DNA from: Methylococcales bacterium
Lineage (GTDB): Bacteria; Pseudomonadota; Gammaproteobacteria; Methylococcales; Methylomonadaceae
Assembly (NCBI GenBank): GCA_023144875.1
Contig: JAGLEW010000043.1
Coordinates: forward strand, 1 to 18,103
DNA: 18,103 nucleotides
Direction of reading: 5' to 3'
Made by a program: the position numbers and the translations under genes. Position 1 is the stretch's first letter, and each line of letters starts with the position of its first letter. The notes beneath the pieces are model-generated. The model saw only the letters and a program-made list of their open reading frames with translations, did no database searches and was not told where the DNA came from. Shown here piece after piece: positions 1 through 7,982 of the stretch.

Positions 1-2207
1 AGCGTTAAAATTGGCCATTTGCACTCAGGGCAACTTTCATTAATGGGCGGATTCCACAGCGCATATTTGCATTTTGGGTAATGCTCACAGGAATAAAAGA
101 TTTTTCCCGAACGGGCTTTGCGTTTTAAAATATTTCCCTTATGACATTCAGGGCATTCTGTCCCCGTGTCTTCAGGTTTTTCTAAGGGTTCGATGTGTTT
201 GCATTTTGGGTAACTGCTACAGCCAATAAATTTACCGTAGCGCCCCGCTTTAATGATAAGCTCAGATTCACATTTAGGACACGCGCGCCCTTCGACGATT
301 TCAGGGGCTTCTTTTTCACTGCCATCATCATTTAGGTTGCGAGTGTAGGAGCAGGTTGGGTAATCCGTACAACCAATAAAACAGCCATTGCGCCCCAAAC
401 GAATCGACAATGGTTTGTCACATTCTGGGCATTTTTCATCAATGACTTCTTGGGTGACATCTTTGCGCTGAACCGTTTCGTCTTTTTCTTTGACTAAGGC
501 GGTAAAAGGTTCCCAAAATGCTTTCATTAATGGAATCCAATCTTTTTCTCCGCGTGAAACCGCATCTAAATTATCTTCTAAATTAGCGGTAAAATTATAA
601 TCCACGTATTGGGTAAAATGCTGGGTTAAAAATTTATTAACAATCCGTCCCACATCCGTTGGGTAAAAGCGTTTGGTTTCCAGTGTTACATATTCACGAT
701 TTTGTAAGGTTGAAATAATGGTTGCATAGGTGGACGGGCGACCAATCCCATGTTCTTCTAAGGATTTAACTAAACTGGCTTCACTGTAACGCGGTGGTGG
801 CTCGGTAAAATGCTGATTGGCTGAAATTTCATTTAATGGAACACTGTCCCCAATTTTTAGCGGCGGTAGAAAATGTTCTTTATCATCATTGTCTTTATTA
901 TCATCCAAGCTTTCCAGATAAACTGCCATAAAGCCTCTGTTAACAATGGTTGAGCCTGTTGCTCTAAAAATATTTTCCTTAGAACCACAGTTAAAATCAA
1001 TCGCCATTAAATGAAGGGTTGCATGAATCATTTGACAAGCAATGGTGCGTTTCCAAATTAAATGGTAAAGCTTGTATTGTTCAGCGGTTAATGAAGCCTT
1101 AATTTCTTTGGGAATAAAGCGAACCGTAGTTGGACGAATCGCCTCATGCGCTTCTTGCGCATTTTTTGATTTGGTTTTAAAATTTCGCGGGGTTTTCGGC
1201 AGATTTTCAGCCCCATATTTTTGGGTAATTAACGCACGAATGTCTTCTAAAGAGTCTTCGGATAGATTGACCGAATCGGTTCGCATGTAAGTAATTAAGC
1301 CAGCAGTTTCACCTTTAACGTCAATCCCTTCATAGAGTTGTTGGGCGATAATCATCGTGCGTTTGGTGGTAAATCCTAATTTACGTGCCGCTTCTTGTTG
1401 CAGCGTTGAGGTAGTAAATGGCGGTGAAGGATTACGGCGGCGTTGTTTGGTTTCAACATGCGCTACTTGTAATTTATCTTCTGACGCATTTATTAAGATT
1501 TTTTGGGTGCTTTCAGCCCGTGATTGCTCGGTAATCGAAAACTGAGATAATTTTGTGTCTTCAAAATAGGTTAATTTTGCCTTAAAAATTTGTTTTTCAG
1601 CGGTAAAGTTGGCATTAATTGACCAGTGTTCACGTTTTTTAAAGGCATCAATTTCAATCGTTCGCTCAACAATCATTCGTAATGCAGGGCTTTGCACGCG
1701 TCCTGCGGATAAACCACGGCGAATTTTTTTCCACAATAACGGGGATAAATTAAACCCGACCAAATAATCCAATGCTCGTCGTGCCTGTTGTGCATTAACC
1801 ATGTCCAGCGCTAATTCAGCAGGATTGGCAATCGCCGCTGTGACCGCCTTTTTGGTGATTTCATGAAAAACAACCCGATGCACGGCTTTCTTTTTAAGAA
1901 TTTTTCGTTCTTTTAAAAGCTCTAATAAATGCCATGCAATTGCCTCGCCTTCTCGATCAGGATCCGTGGCTAAATACAGCGTTTCTGCTTTTTTTAAGGC
2001 TTTAATAATGTCTTGCACATGGCGTTGGTTGCGCTCGACTAATTGGTATTTCATCGCAAAGTCATTTTGCGTATCCACCGCCCCTTCTTTTGGCACCAAA
2101 TCTCGAACATGTCCATACGAGGCTAAGACATGAAAATCTGTCCCTAAATATTTTTCAATTGTTTTTGCTTTTGCAGGGGATTCTACAATAACCAGATTTT
2201 TACTCAT
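1..2207 (-). CDS. topA: DNA topoisomerase I (type IA), 3' end beyond the window
   Basis: Type IA topoisomerase that relaxes negatively supercoiled DNA by cutting one strand through a 5'-phosphotyrosine. About 735 codons are visible from an ATG at 2207; the C-terminus lies left of the window. The N-terminus MSKNLVIVESPAKAKTI opens a Toprim domain with E9, and the acidic DPDREGE motif gives D82, D84 and E86. The active-site tyrosine is Y307 in ITYMRTDS. The C-terminal part carries C4 zinc ribbons starting near residues 593, 643 and 685, and a fourth begins at residue 726 at the edge. The family is usually 765-870 residues, so 30-130 residues are probably missing here. It is the last visible gene of the dprA-smg-topA run, 25 bases after smg, and is probably co-transcribed with it. 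Identification is very secure. Confidence 0.97.
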   Translation of the reverse strand, partial: MSKNLVIVESPAKAKTIEKYLGTDFHVLASYGHVRDLVPKEGAVDTQNDFAMKYQLVERNQRHVQDIIKALKKAETLYLATDPDREGEAIAWHLLELLKERKILKKKAVHRVVFHEITKKAVTAAIANPAELALDMVNAQQARRALDYLVGFNLSPLLWKKIRRGLSAGRVQSPALRMIVERTIEIDAFKKREHWSINANFTAEKQIFKAKLTYFEDTKLSQFSITEQSRAESTQKILINASEDKLQVAHVETKQRRRNPSPPFTTSTLQQEAARKLGFTTKRTMIIAQQLYEGIDVKGETAGLITYMRTDSVNLSEDSLEDIRALITQKYGAENLPKTPRNFKTKSKNAQEAHEAIRPTTVRFIPKEIKASLTAEQYKLYHLIWKRTIACQMIHATLHLMAIDFNCGSKENIFRATGSTIVNRGFMAVYLESLDDNKDNDDKEHFLPPLKIGDSVPLNEISANQHFTEPPPRYSEASLVKSLEEHGIGRPSTYATIISTLQNREYVTLETKRFYPTDVGRIVNKFLTQHFTQYVDYNFTANLEDNLDAVSRGEKDWIPLMKAFWEPFTALVKEKDETVQRKDVTQEVIDEKCPECDKPLSIRLGRNGCFIGCTDYPTCSYTRNLNDDGSEKEAPEIVEGRACPKCESELIIKAGRYGKFIGCSSYPKCKHIEPLEKPEDTGTECPECHKGNILKRKARSGKIFYSCEHYPKCKYALWNPPINESCPECKWPILT

Positions 2208-2232
2208 TGTGTTTTGAACTCAGTAAGGGGGG

Positions 2233-2685
2233 TTAATTTAAGTAACTAGGGGATAAATCATAAACAATTTCTTCCATTCTGGAATAGGCGGTATCATCCT
2301 CTGATTGGGTCAATAAGACCAACAGCACAATCCATTTTAACTCGTCTAAGGTAATCGTTTCATTTTCTAACACCATAGTTCTATCAATGACAATTTCTCG
2401 ATGATCGGGCGATAAGATACCACTCAATTCCAGTGAAATTAATAGATCACGGCATTCAATGTCCAGATGGTGCTTTTCAGAGGTGGAGAAAATTCGAAAC
2501 GCTTGGGTTTGGCAACGCCTTTGATGGGGTTCACTTAACGATTTTAACCATAAAAAAGCCGAATCAACTTGTGAAAGGGCAAAACCTTGGTCTAATAATT
2601 CAGTTTTAATGACAGAACGGTTGGGCGTTAATTCTATATAATCGTCTAGATAATTTTCAAACAGGTAAATGAGAACATCGAACAT
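2233..2685 (-). CDS. smg: Smg family protein (DUF494)
   Basis: A 150-residue acidic protein of the Smg family (about 157 residues in E. coli), whose molecular role is not established. The start MFDVLIYLFENY and the internal LDELKWIVLLVLL match the conserved ends of the family, which begins MFDVLMYLFE and has LDDLKWVILMVL near the C-terminus in E. coli. The ATG at 2685 is the only sensible start because the family begins exactly here; no strong ribosome-binding site precedes it. It lies 23 bases after dprA and 25 before topA on the same strand, the usual gammaproteobacterial order, so operon membership is likely. No anomalies seen. Confidence 0.93.
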   Translation of the reverse strand: MFDVLIYLFENYLDDYIELTPNRSVIKTELLDQGFALSQVDSAFLWLKSLSEPHQRRCQTQAFRIFSTSEKHHLDIECRDLLISLELSGILSPDHREIVIDRTMVLENETITLDELKWIVLLVLLTQSEDDTAYSRMEEIVYDLSPSYLN

Positions 2686-2708
2686 ATTTTTTTACTACTA
2701 TAGCTGCG

Positions 2709-3782
2709 TTATTTTATGCGTAAATAGCCACCACCTGCCGCACTACTGATGTAACCTTGCAATTCTAAAATCAGTAACATAGAAGAAATAATATTCGCAG
2801 AAATTCCGCTTTCCTCGACTAAAACATCCACTGACGTGGGGCTAAACATAATAAGATTCAATAGATTTTGCTGTGCTAGGTCAAGTTCTGATTGATTATT
2901 TATTGGCTCAGAAATGTTATCATATTGATTATACTCATTTAATTCCTCCAATATATCCTCGGTAGTCTCGACTAATTTTGCCCCTTGTCGAATCAAACCA
3001 TTACAGCCTCGTGCTAACGGGTTATAAATTGAACCAGGGATGGCAAAAACATCACGATTTTGTTCCAGTGCTAAACGGGCGCTAATCAATGAACCACTTT
3101 TTTTCGCCGCTTCGACCACTAATAATCCTAAACATAAACCACTGATAATTCGATTACGACGGGGAAAATTCGCCGCCATTGCATTGGTTCCTGGTGGAAA
3201 TTCGGAAATCATAACCCCCTTATCAACAATTTCGGTGGCTAAGGCTTTATGAGAGGCTGGATAGACACGATCTAACCCCGTTCCTGCAACCGCAATGGTA
3301 TTACCTGTCACTTTTAATGCTCCCTGATGACTGCAAGCATCAATGCCAAGTGCTAAACCACTGGTAATGGTGAATCCTTCATTGGCAAGGTGATAGGCAA
3401 AATCATACGCAATACGCCGTCCTTCTGTCGAGGGATTGCGACTACCCACAATGGCAATTTGTCGGCTTGATAATAATTGTTTTTGTCCGCGTAAAAATAA
3501 CAAAGGCGGCGGGTCAGGAATTTGTTTTAATTGCTGAGGGTAAAACGCATCATCTAGCGTTAAGACATGATTATTTTCCATTGATAACCATGCTAAATCT
3601 TTGTCAACCACCGCCCAGTTAGGATTTTTAATGCCTCTGATGATTTTATCACTCAAGCCTAAGGCTTTCAGGGATGTCGTTGATTCTGTAAACAATGATT
3701 CAGGCGGACATTGATCTAAAATTTTTAAAAATGTCTTACAGCCTACCCCCGAAACACGTAATAAACCTAACCAATATTTCAT
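2709..3782 (-). CDS. dprA: DNA-processing protein DprA (Smf)
   Basis: DprA binds incoming single-stranded DNA and loads RecA during natural transformation. The 357-residue protein has an N-terminal helical region (1-100), a Rossmann-like core (about 105-285) and a C-terminal winged helix (about 300-357). Core motifs seen are IVGSRNPS (111-118), SGLALGID (141-148), FPRRNRIISG (206-215) and GSLISARLALEQ (230-241). The frame also allows a TTG codon at 3785 directly before the ATG at 3782; I chose the ATG because MKYWLGL fits the family start. It follows the LysM-family gene by 12 bases and precedes smg by 23. All core motifs are intact, so it should be functional. Its presence alone does not prove competence, since many non-competent bacteria keep dprA. 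Confidence 0.96.
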   Translation of the reverse strand: MKYWLGLLRVSGVGCKTFLKILDQCPPESLFTESTTSLKALGLSDKIIRGIKNPNWAVVDKDLAWLSMENNHVLTLDDAFYPQQLKQIPDPPPLLFLRGQKQLLSSRQIAIVGSRNPSTEGRRIAYDFAYHLANEGFTITSGLALGIDACSHQGALKVTGNTIAVAGTGLDRVYPASHKALATEIVDKGVMISEFPPGTNAMAANFPRRNRIISGLCLGLLVVEAAKKSGSLISARLALEQNRDVFAIPGSIYNPLARGCNGLIRQGAKLVETTEDILEELNEYNQYDNISEPINNQSELDLAQQNLLNLIMFSPTSVDVLVEESGISANIISSMLLILELQGYISSAAGGGYLRIK

Positions 3783-3794
3783 CAAAAAAAATAA

Positions 3795-4814
3795 TTAAAA
3801 GCGCGCATATTCAGGCGTTTTAACTTTATCAAACACATGAATTGCCTTGCTGGCTTTCATAATCAAGCCATAACTAACGCGGTTAAAGGTACGAAAAACC
3901 ATCAATGTCCCTGCTAATTCATCAGGTAATTTAAGTTTTTTCTTATCTTTATCTTCACTAATTTTATCCACAATTCTTCGACCCTTTTGATAAATATCCA
4001 GTACATCACCCACTTTCAAACCATCGGCATTGCCTTTATCAATCACCACCACATTGTAGCGACCAATTTGCGACACCCCATCCAATACGCTGATTAAATT
4101 CGCATTAATTTGAATGGTCGGCAATTGAGGAAAATAACTTTGCACGCCCATCTGTGTAGGTGCTTCCATTAATCGATCACCAACCTTCACTTCGCGCTTT
4201 GATTTCGTCAACAATAAGGTGGCAGGATCCCCTTCACGCTGTAATGTCGCACTGGCAAGATATAAGGCTTCATGACCTAAAAACTCTTTTGTTTCAGGAT
4301 TATAATACGGCTTTCCCTTGCGATATACAGAATAATTTAACGTTTTAGGTTGCAAAATAGCACGCACATAAACCCTTGTCCCCGCCCCTGCTACCAAACG
4401 CCTATCAGGAAAATCAATAATATAAGGGGATTTTTTAAACGCCTCTTTTTCCACCACGTTAGGTGACGTTAAAAATGGCGCAATCGCATTGGCAGGAATT
4501 TGTTTTAAAATATCCTCAATATCTTCAATACGATTACGTGGATAAATTTTGGTTTCAGTACGATAATAATCAGGGGGCGCTAACTCGGCAGGCTTTTCAA
4601 CAACAGCAGGCTTTTTAAAAGCAATAGGCAACGGTGGTTTAATTCTTGTACGCACTTTAATCGGAGCTTCGACGGTAGGGGGCGGCACAATGTCTGGAGT
4701 GGCAACAGGCTCAGGTGGTGGCGCAGGCTCTGGCTCAAACGGCTCTTCTCCAGCCAAAACGGTCATACCAAAAAATACGCTTATTACCGCGGTTGCTGTT
4801 CTTAAAAAGGACAT
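3795..4814 (-). CDS. exported protein of the dprA-linked LysM family, LysM domain absent
   Basis: A 339-residue secreted protein. The ATG at 4814 is preceded by AGGA at a 6-base spacing and starts a signal peptide (1-21, hydrophobic core AVISVFFGMTVLA). Residues 23-80 are rich in proline and glutamate (a run such as EPEPAPPPEP), probably a flexible envelope linker. Residues 105-339 match, from memory, the conserved C-terminal half of the LysM-containing proteins found upstream of dprA in gammaproteobacteria: AIAPFLTSP, LVAGAGTRVYVR, GHEALYL, GDPATLLLTKSKREV, ISVLDGVSQIGRYNVVV and AIHVFDKV. No LysM sequence of the GDTLW type is present between the signal peptide and this region. A longer reading from 4898 would overlap the divergent def leader and place residues before the signal peptide, so I reject it. 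Function unknown; peptidoglycan binding should not be assumed. Confidence 0.85.
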   Translation of the reverse strand: MSFLRTATAVISVFFGMTVLAGEEPFEPEPAPPPEPVATPDIVPPPTVEAPIKVRTRIKPPLPIAFKKPAVVEKPAELAPPDYYRTETKIYPRNRIEDIEDILKQIPANAIAPFLTSPNVVEKEAFKKSPYIIDFPDRRLVAGAGTRVYVRAILQPKTLNYSVYRKGKPYYNPETKEFLGHEALYLASATLQREGDPATLLLTKSKREVKVGDRLMEAPTQMGVQSYFPQLPTIQINANLISVLDGVSQIGRYNVVVIDKGNADGLKVGDVLDIYQKGRRIVDKISEDKDKKKLKLPDELAGTLMVFRTFNRVSYGLIMKASKAIHVFDKVKTPEYARF

Positions 4815-4912
4815 AGTCAATCCTGTGGATCGTAATTTGAAAAAAGTCTGGATATAAAGTTTAGATGAATTCATATAGAATACCAAATCCCAAAACACTC
4901 ATGGAGAAATGC
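4815..4912. promoter_or_regulatory. divergent intergenic region between the LysM-family gene and def
   Basis: 98 bases must hold the promoters of both divergent units. For def, TAGAAT (4876-4881) is a 5-of-6 match to a sigma-70 minus-10 box, but no good minus-35 lies 16-18 bases upstream. A TTGAAA at 4837-4842 fits only a weak minus-10 near 4861. For the minus-strand genes I see no convincing box. The AGGA near 4822-4825, read on the minus strand, is the likely ribosome-binding site of the LysM-family gene. Confidence 0.45.
4903..4906 (+). promoter_or_regulatory. ribosome-binding site that sets the GTG start of def
   Basis: GGAG lies 6 bases before GTG 4913-4915. In-frame ATG codons at 4865 and 4901 have no such site. 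The protein from the GTG begins ALLPILEFPD, the normal deformylase N-terminus, so the GTG is the likely start. Confidence 0.75.
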
Positions 4913-5419
4913 GTGGCTCTTTTACCTATCCTTGAATTTCCTGATGATCGCTTGCGAAAAAAAGCCGCTGTCATCAAAACCGTGGATAAAAAAATCACCC
5001 AATTAGTCGATGACATGATTGAAACGATGTACGAAGCTTCTGGTGTCGGGCTTGCTGCCACACAAGTTAATCATCATATACGCTTAATTGTCATTGATAT
5101 TAGTGAAGAAAAAAATGACCCTTTATGTTTAATTAACCCTGAGTTTCTTGAAAAAAAAGGCAATAAAATCTCTGAAGAAGGTTGCTTATCGGTTCCTAAT
5201 TTTTTTGAAGACATAAACCGCGCTGAATCCATTAAAATCAAAGCACTTGATCGTGTAGGAAAACCCTTTGAACTAGAGGCCGAAGAACTGTTATCTGTGT
5301 GTATTCAACATGAAATAGATCATTTAAATGGTAAATTATTTGTGGATTATATCTCGCCATTAAAGCGGCAACGCATTAAAACCAAATTGGGGAAGATTCA
5401 CCGAAAAAATCGCAAATAA
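4913..5419 (+). CDS. def: peptide deformylase
   Basis: A metal-dependent hydrolase that removes the formyl group from the N-terminal methionine of nascent proteins in the cytoplasm. From the GTG at 4913 it is 168 residues, against 169 in E. coli. All three signature motifs are intact: GVGLAATQ (44-51), EEGCLSVP (88-95, metal ligand C91) and HEIDH (133-137, ligands H133 and H137, catalytic E134). The start is decided by GGAG 6 bases upstream and by agreement with the family N-terminus; the ATGs at 4865 and 4901 would add 16 and 4 residues. In many gammaproteobacteria fmt follows def directly, but here nadK converges from the other strand with only 6 bases between the stops, so def appears monocistronic. 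Identification is secure. Confidence 0.96.
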   Translation: MALLPILEFPDDRLRKKAAVIKTVDKKITQLVDDMIETMYEASGVGLAATQVNHHIRLIVIDISEEKNDPLCLINPEFLEKKGNKISEEGCLSVPNFFEDINRAESIKIKALDRVGKPFELEAEELLSVCIQHEIDHLNGKLFVDYISPLKRQRIKTKLGKIHRKNRK

Positions 5420-5425
5420 ATTCCC

Positions 5426-6301
5426 TTAATGCGCTTTACTCCAATGCAATTTTTTTCGTAACGTATCAAAAAAATCATGCCCTTGAGGGTGTAATATTTT
5501 AACCGCTCTGGTCGATTTTTTAATTAAAATTTTATCGTGAATAGAGACATCAGGAATGTCTAAATAATCACAAGAAACCTGTGCATTAATGTGTTTATTT
5601 CGACAAAAACTAATTTCAATTTCACAATCATCCGTCATTACAATCGGGCGATTTGACATTGTTTGTGGGTTTAATGGCACTAACATTAACGCACTAAGAG
5701 TTGGGTGTAAAATCGCACCGCCTGCCGACAAAGCATACGCAGTTGACCCTGTCGGTGTTGAAACAATCAACCCATCTGAGCGTTGAGAGTTTAAAAATTT
5801 ACCGTTCACATGGGTCACAATTTCAATCATACTGGGCGTAATCCACCGATGAATTGCGACCTCATTCAAAGCATATTCTTGTCGAATAACCTGTTGACCA
5901 CGAATGATTTTTGTCTTTAAAAAATGCCGTGTTTCGGCATCATAATCACCTGATAAAATCGCCGTTAAGCTATCACACATAGTTGAGGGCGACACATCCA
6001 CTAAAAACCCCACCCGCCCAAGATTAATACCAATAATAGGGACATCATAAAGTGAACTACTGCGCGCAGCCGATAAAAAAGTGCCATCACCACCGACCGC
6101 AATAATTAGGTCACATTGCTCTCCAATATTTTCTAACAAGCAGGTTTCAACCGCGTGCGGAATAAATTTTGCACTATTTTCAGCAATTACAATTTCGTAA
6201 TGATGCTTTTTTAAAAACTCAAATAATGTAATTAAAGTTTGTGCAATGCTTGAATCGCTGGGTTTACCAATAATCCCTATCTTTTTAAATTTAACACCCA
6301 T
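5426..6301 (-). CDS. nadK: NAD kinase
   Basis: An ATP-dependent NAD kinase that makes NADP in the cytoplasm. The 291-residue product matches the E. coli length (292). Visible motifs are GGDGT (70-74, catalytic D72), the LNE motif (N146-E147) and TGSTAYALSAGG (184-195), in family order. The frame stays open up to 6400, but I place the start at ATG 6301: the family begins with a short segment before IGIIGK, and a candidate extended minus-10 box (6335-6340) lies upstream of 6301 but inside the longer frame. No strong ribosome-binding site is seen. It converges on def and is divergent from the FAD oxidoreductase gene. No key residue is missing. Confidence 0.95.
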   Translation of the reverse strand: MGVKFKKIGIIGKPSDSSIAQTLITLFEFLKKHHYEIVIAENSAKFIPHAVETCLLENIGEQCDLIIAVGGDGTFLSAARSSSLYDVPIIGINLGRVGFLVDVSPSTMCDSLTAILSGDYDAETRHFLKTKIIRGQQVIRQEYALNEVAIHRWITPSMIEIVTHVNGKFLNSQRSDGLIVSTPTGSTAYALSAGGAILHPTLSALMLVPLNPQTMSNRPIVMTDDCEIEISFCRNKHINAQVSCDYLDIPDVSIHDKILIKKSTRAVKILHPQGHDFFDTLRKKLHWSKAH

Positions 6302-6332
6302 CTTAAAGCCGTCTTTAAATTCTAAAAGCCTA

Positions 6333-6392
6333 AAATTATAACAACTCCCTACTTTAGGTAGGCGAATTTTCAAACAGAGTTGGTTATAATTT
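6333..6392. promoter_or_regulatory. mirrored divergent promoters of nadK and the FAD oxidoreductase operon
   Basis: Two near-perfect inverted arms, AAATTATAACAACTC (6333-6347) and GAGTTGGTTATAATTT (6377-6392), differ by one inserted G. Each holds a consensus minus-10 TATAAT: minus strand at 6335-6340 with an upstream TG (TGTTATAAT, extended minus-10) for nadK, and plus strand at 6385-6390 for the downstream operon. Good minus-35 boxes are lacking on both sides. A smaller hairpin, CCTAC/GTAGG (6348-6362), lies between. The arms may be just mirrored promoters or also an operator. Confidence 0.5.
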
Positions 6393-6419
6393 GTTATCAA
6401 CCCTTTTATTTTTTAGATA

Positions 6420-7982
6420 ATGCCTATGACCTTAAAGCCCAGACCACCCTCAATAACTGTTGATGTGATCGTAATAGGCAGTGGTATTGGTGGCTTAACC
6501 GCCGCCGCTTTATTGGCAAAATCAGGGAAATCAGTGCTCGTTATTGAGCAGCATGATCGAGCGGGTGGTTATGCTCACGGTTTTAAACGTAAACACTATC
6601 AATTTGACTCAGGGGTTCATTTAACCAGCGGCTGTAGTCCAGAAGGCTATAAAGGCGGGCAAATTTTATACAAAGTCTTACAAACATTAGCGGTTTATAA
6701 TCAACTGAATTTTATTCGTATTGATCCCTTTTCTTATGTGGAATTTCCTGATGTCAACGTGACGCTACCATTGACGCTTGAGGCTTTTATAACAAAAATA
6801 AGTCAGCAATTTCCGAATCAAAGCGAGGGCTTACGATCGCTTTTAAGCATCTGTCTGCAACTTTCAGAACAAGTGGCCAAAGCCGATGACATTATGGCAA
6901 CGCAAGACAGTGAAAAAATCCACCAACAACTCCCTTTATTATTTCACTATAAACGGGCAACGCTTGCCAGTGTTTGGGGTGATTTTATTCAAGATAAACA
7001 ACTTCAGGCTATTTTTGCCAGCCATTGGCCCTATTTAGGGTTACCCCCTGAAAAAGTATCGTTTATTTATTGGGCAATTATGCTCATTGGCTATTTAGTT
7101 GACGGCAGCTATTATTGCAAAGGTGGCTTTCAAAAATTAGCTGATAGTTTAGTATCAGGGTTAAAAAAACACGGCGGACACATACGCTATAAATCAAAAG
7201 TATCTACGATTAGCGTGCAAAATAATCAAGTACAAAGCCTTTGTCTGGCATCAGGTGAAACTTTTTATGCGCGCACCATTATCTCCAATGCCGATGCCCG
7301 TCAAACCGTTTATAACATGGTCGGTGCTGAATATTTTCCTAAACGCTATCTAACACGTTTTAAGCAAATGCAGCCATCAACCTCATTGTTTGTGGTCTAT
7401 CTTGCCTCCAATTTAGATTTAAAAGCCCAAGGTATTCATCACGAAGGCTTTTATTACGATCATATAGATCATGAATTTAATTATTCGACCGCATTTACAG
7501 ACTCTGAAAAAGTTTCTTGGCTTAGCATTACCGTACCGACCTTAATTGACGCAAGCCTTGCGCCTAAAGGCGAACATATTATAGTCTTAACCCGTTTAGT
7601 CGATTTTGATAGCCATGCCGATTGGAAAGCCGTTAAAGCCCATTATGTTGAAAAAATGCTCGATTATGCGGATACCAAAATCAAAGGACTCAAAAAAAGT
7701 GTTCTTTTTTTAGAAGCAGGCTCCCCCGAAACCCTTGTCCGTTATACAGCAAACTACAAAGGGGCCGCCTATGGTTGGGCGGCCACTCCCGAACAAATAG
7801 GCGCAAATCGACTGGCGAATAAATCACCCATTGATGGCTTATATTTTGCGGGTCATTGGAGTACCCCTGGTGGCGGAGTCTACGGCGCTTGTTATTCGGG
7901 AGTACTGACCGCACAAAAAATTTTAGGCATCAAACAACAATCGCACTTTTGGCACACTTTAAATCACCCCAAAATTTTATGA
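6420..7982 (+). CDS. FAD-dependent oxidoreductase, phytoene desaturase / carotenoid isomerase / retinol saturase superfamily
   Basis: A 520-residue flavoprotein. The N-terminal dinucleotide-binding fold has GSGIGG (20-25), a ribose-binding acid at E43 at the end of the second strand (VLVIEQ), then RAGGYAHGF typical of the superfamily. The C-terminal FAD segment is at 472-494 (DGLYFAGHWSTPGGGVYG). GGFQKLADSLVSGLKKHGG near the middle matches the superfamily region before the second half of the FAD fold. The family acts on polyene or isoprenoid-like substrates by desaturation, saturation or isomerisation. The substrate cannot be read here, and no carotenoid genes are nearby. It has no signal peptide. 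The ATG at 6420 lies about 30 bases after a TATAAT box; a second ATG at 6426 is also possible, and neither has a clear ribosome-binding site. Its stop overlaps the next gene start (ATGA), implying translational coupling. Confidence 0.82.
   Translation: MPMTLKPRPPSITVDVIVIGSGIGGLTAAALLAKSGKSVLVIEQHDRAGGYAHGFKRKHYQFDSGVHLTSGCSPEGYKGGQILYKVLQTLAVYNQLNFIRIDPFSYVEFPDVNVTLPLTLEAFITKISQQFPNQSEGLRSLLSICLQLSEQVAKADDIMATQDSEKIHQQLPLLFHYKRATLASVWGDFIQDKQLQAIFASHWPYLGLPPEKVSFIYWAIMLIGYLVDGSYYCKGGFQKLADSLVSGLKKHGGHIRYKSKVSTISVQNNQVQSLCLASGETFYARTIISNADARQTVYNMVGAEYFPKRYLTRFKQMQPSTSLFVVYLASNLDLKAQGIHHEGFYYDHIDHEFNYSTAFTDSEKVSWLSITVPTLIDASLAPKGEHIIVLTRLVDFDSHADWKAVKAHYVEKMLDYADTKIKGLKKSVLFLEAGSPETLVRYTANYKGAAYGWAATPEQIGANRLANKSPIDGLYFAGHWSTPGGGVYGACYSGVLTAQKILGIKQQSHFWHTLNHPKIL

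Noticed and set aside
1072..1545. Two open frames on the plus strand opposite topA
   Set aside because: Antisense to a clear topA with all motifs; no ribosome-binding site or recognisable protein.
3964..3972. TTATCCACA, a perfect DnaA box
   Set aside because: A single copy inside the LysM-family coding region, with no cluster, AT-rich unwinding tract or dnaA nearby; expected by chance.
4861..4898. Longer starts for def (4865) and the LysM-family protein (4898)
   Set aside because: They overlap each other's upstream regions, lack ribosome-binding sites and add residues before the family N-terminus or the signal peptide.
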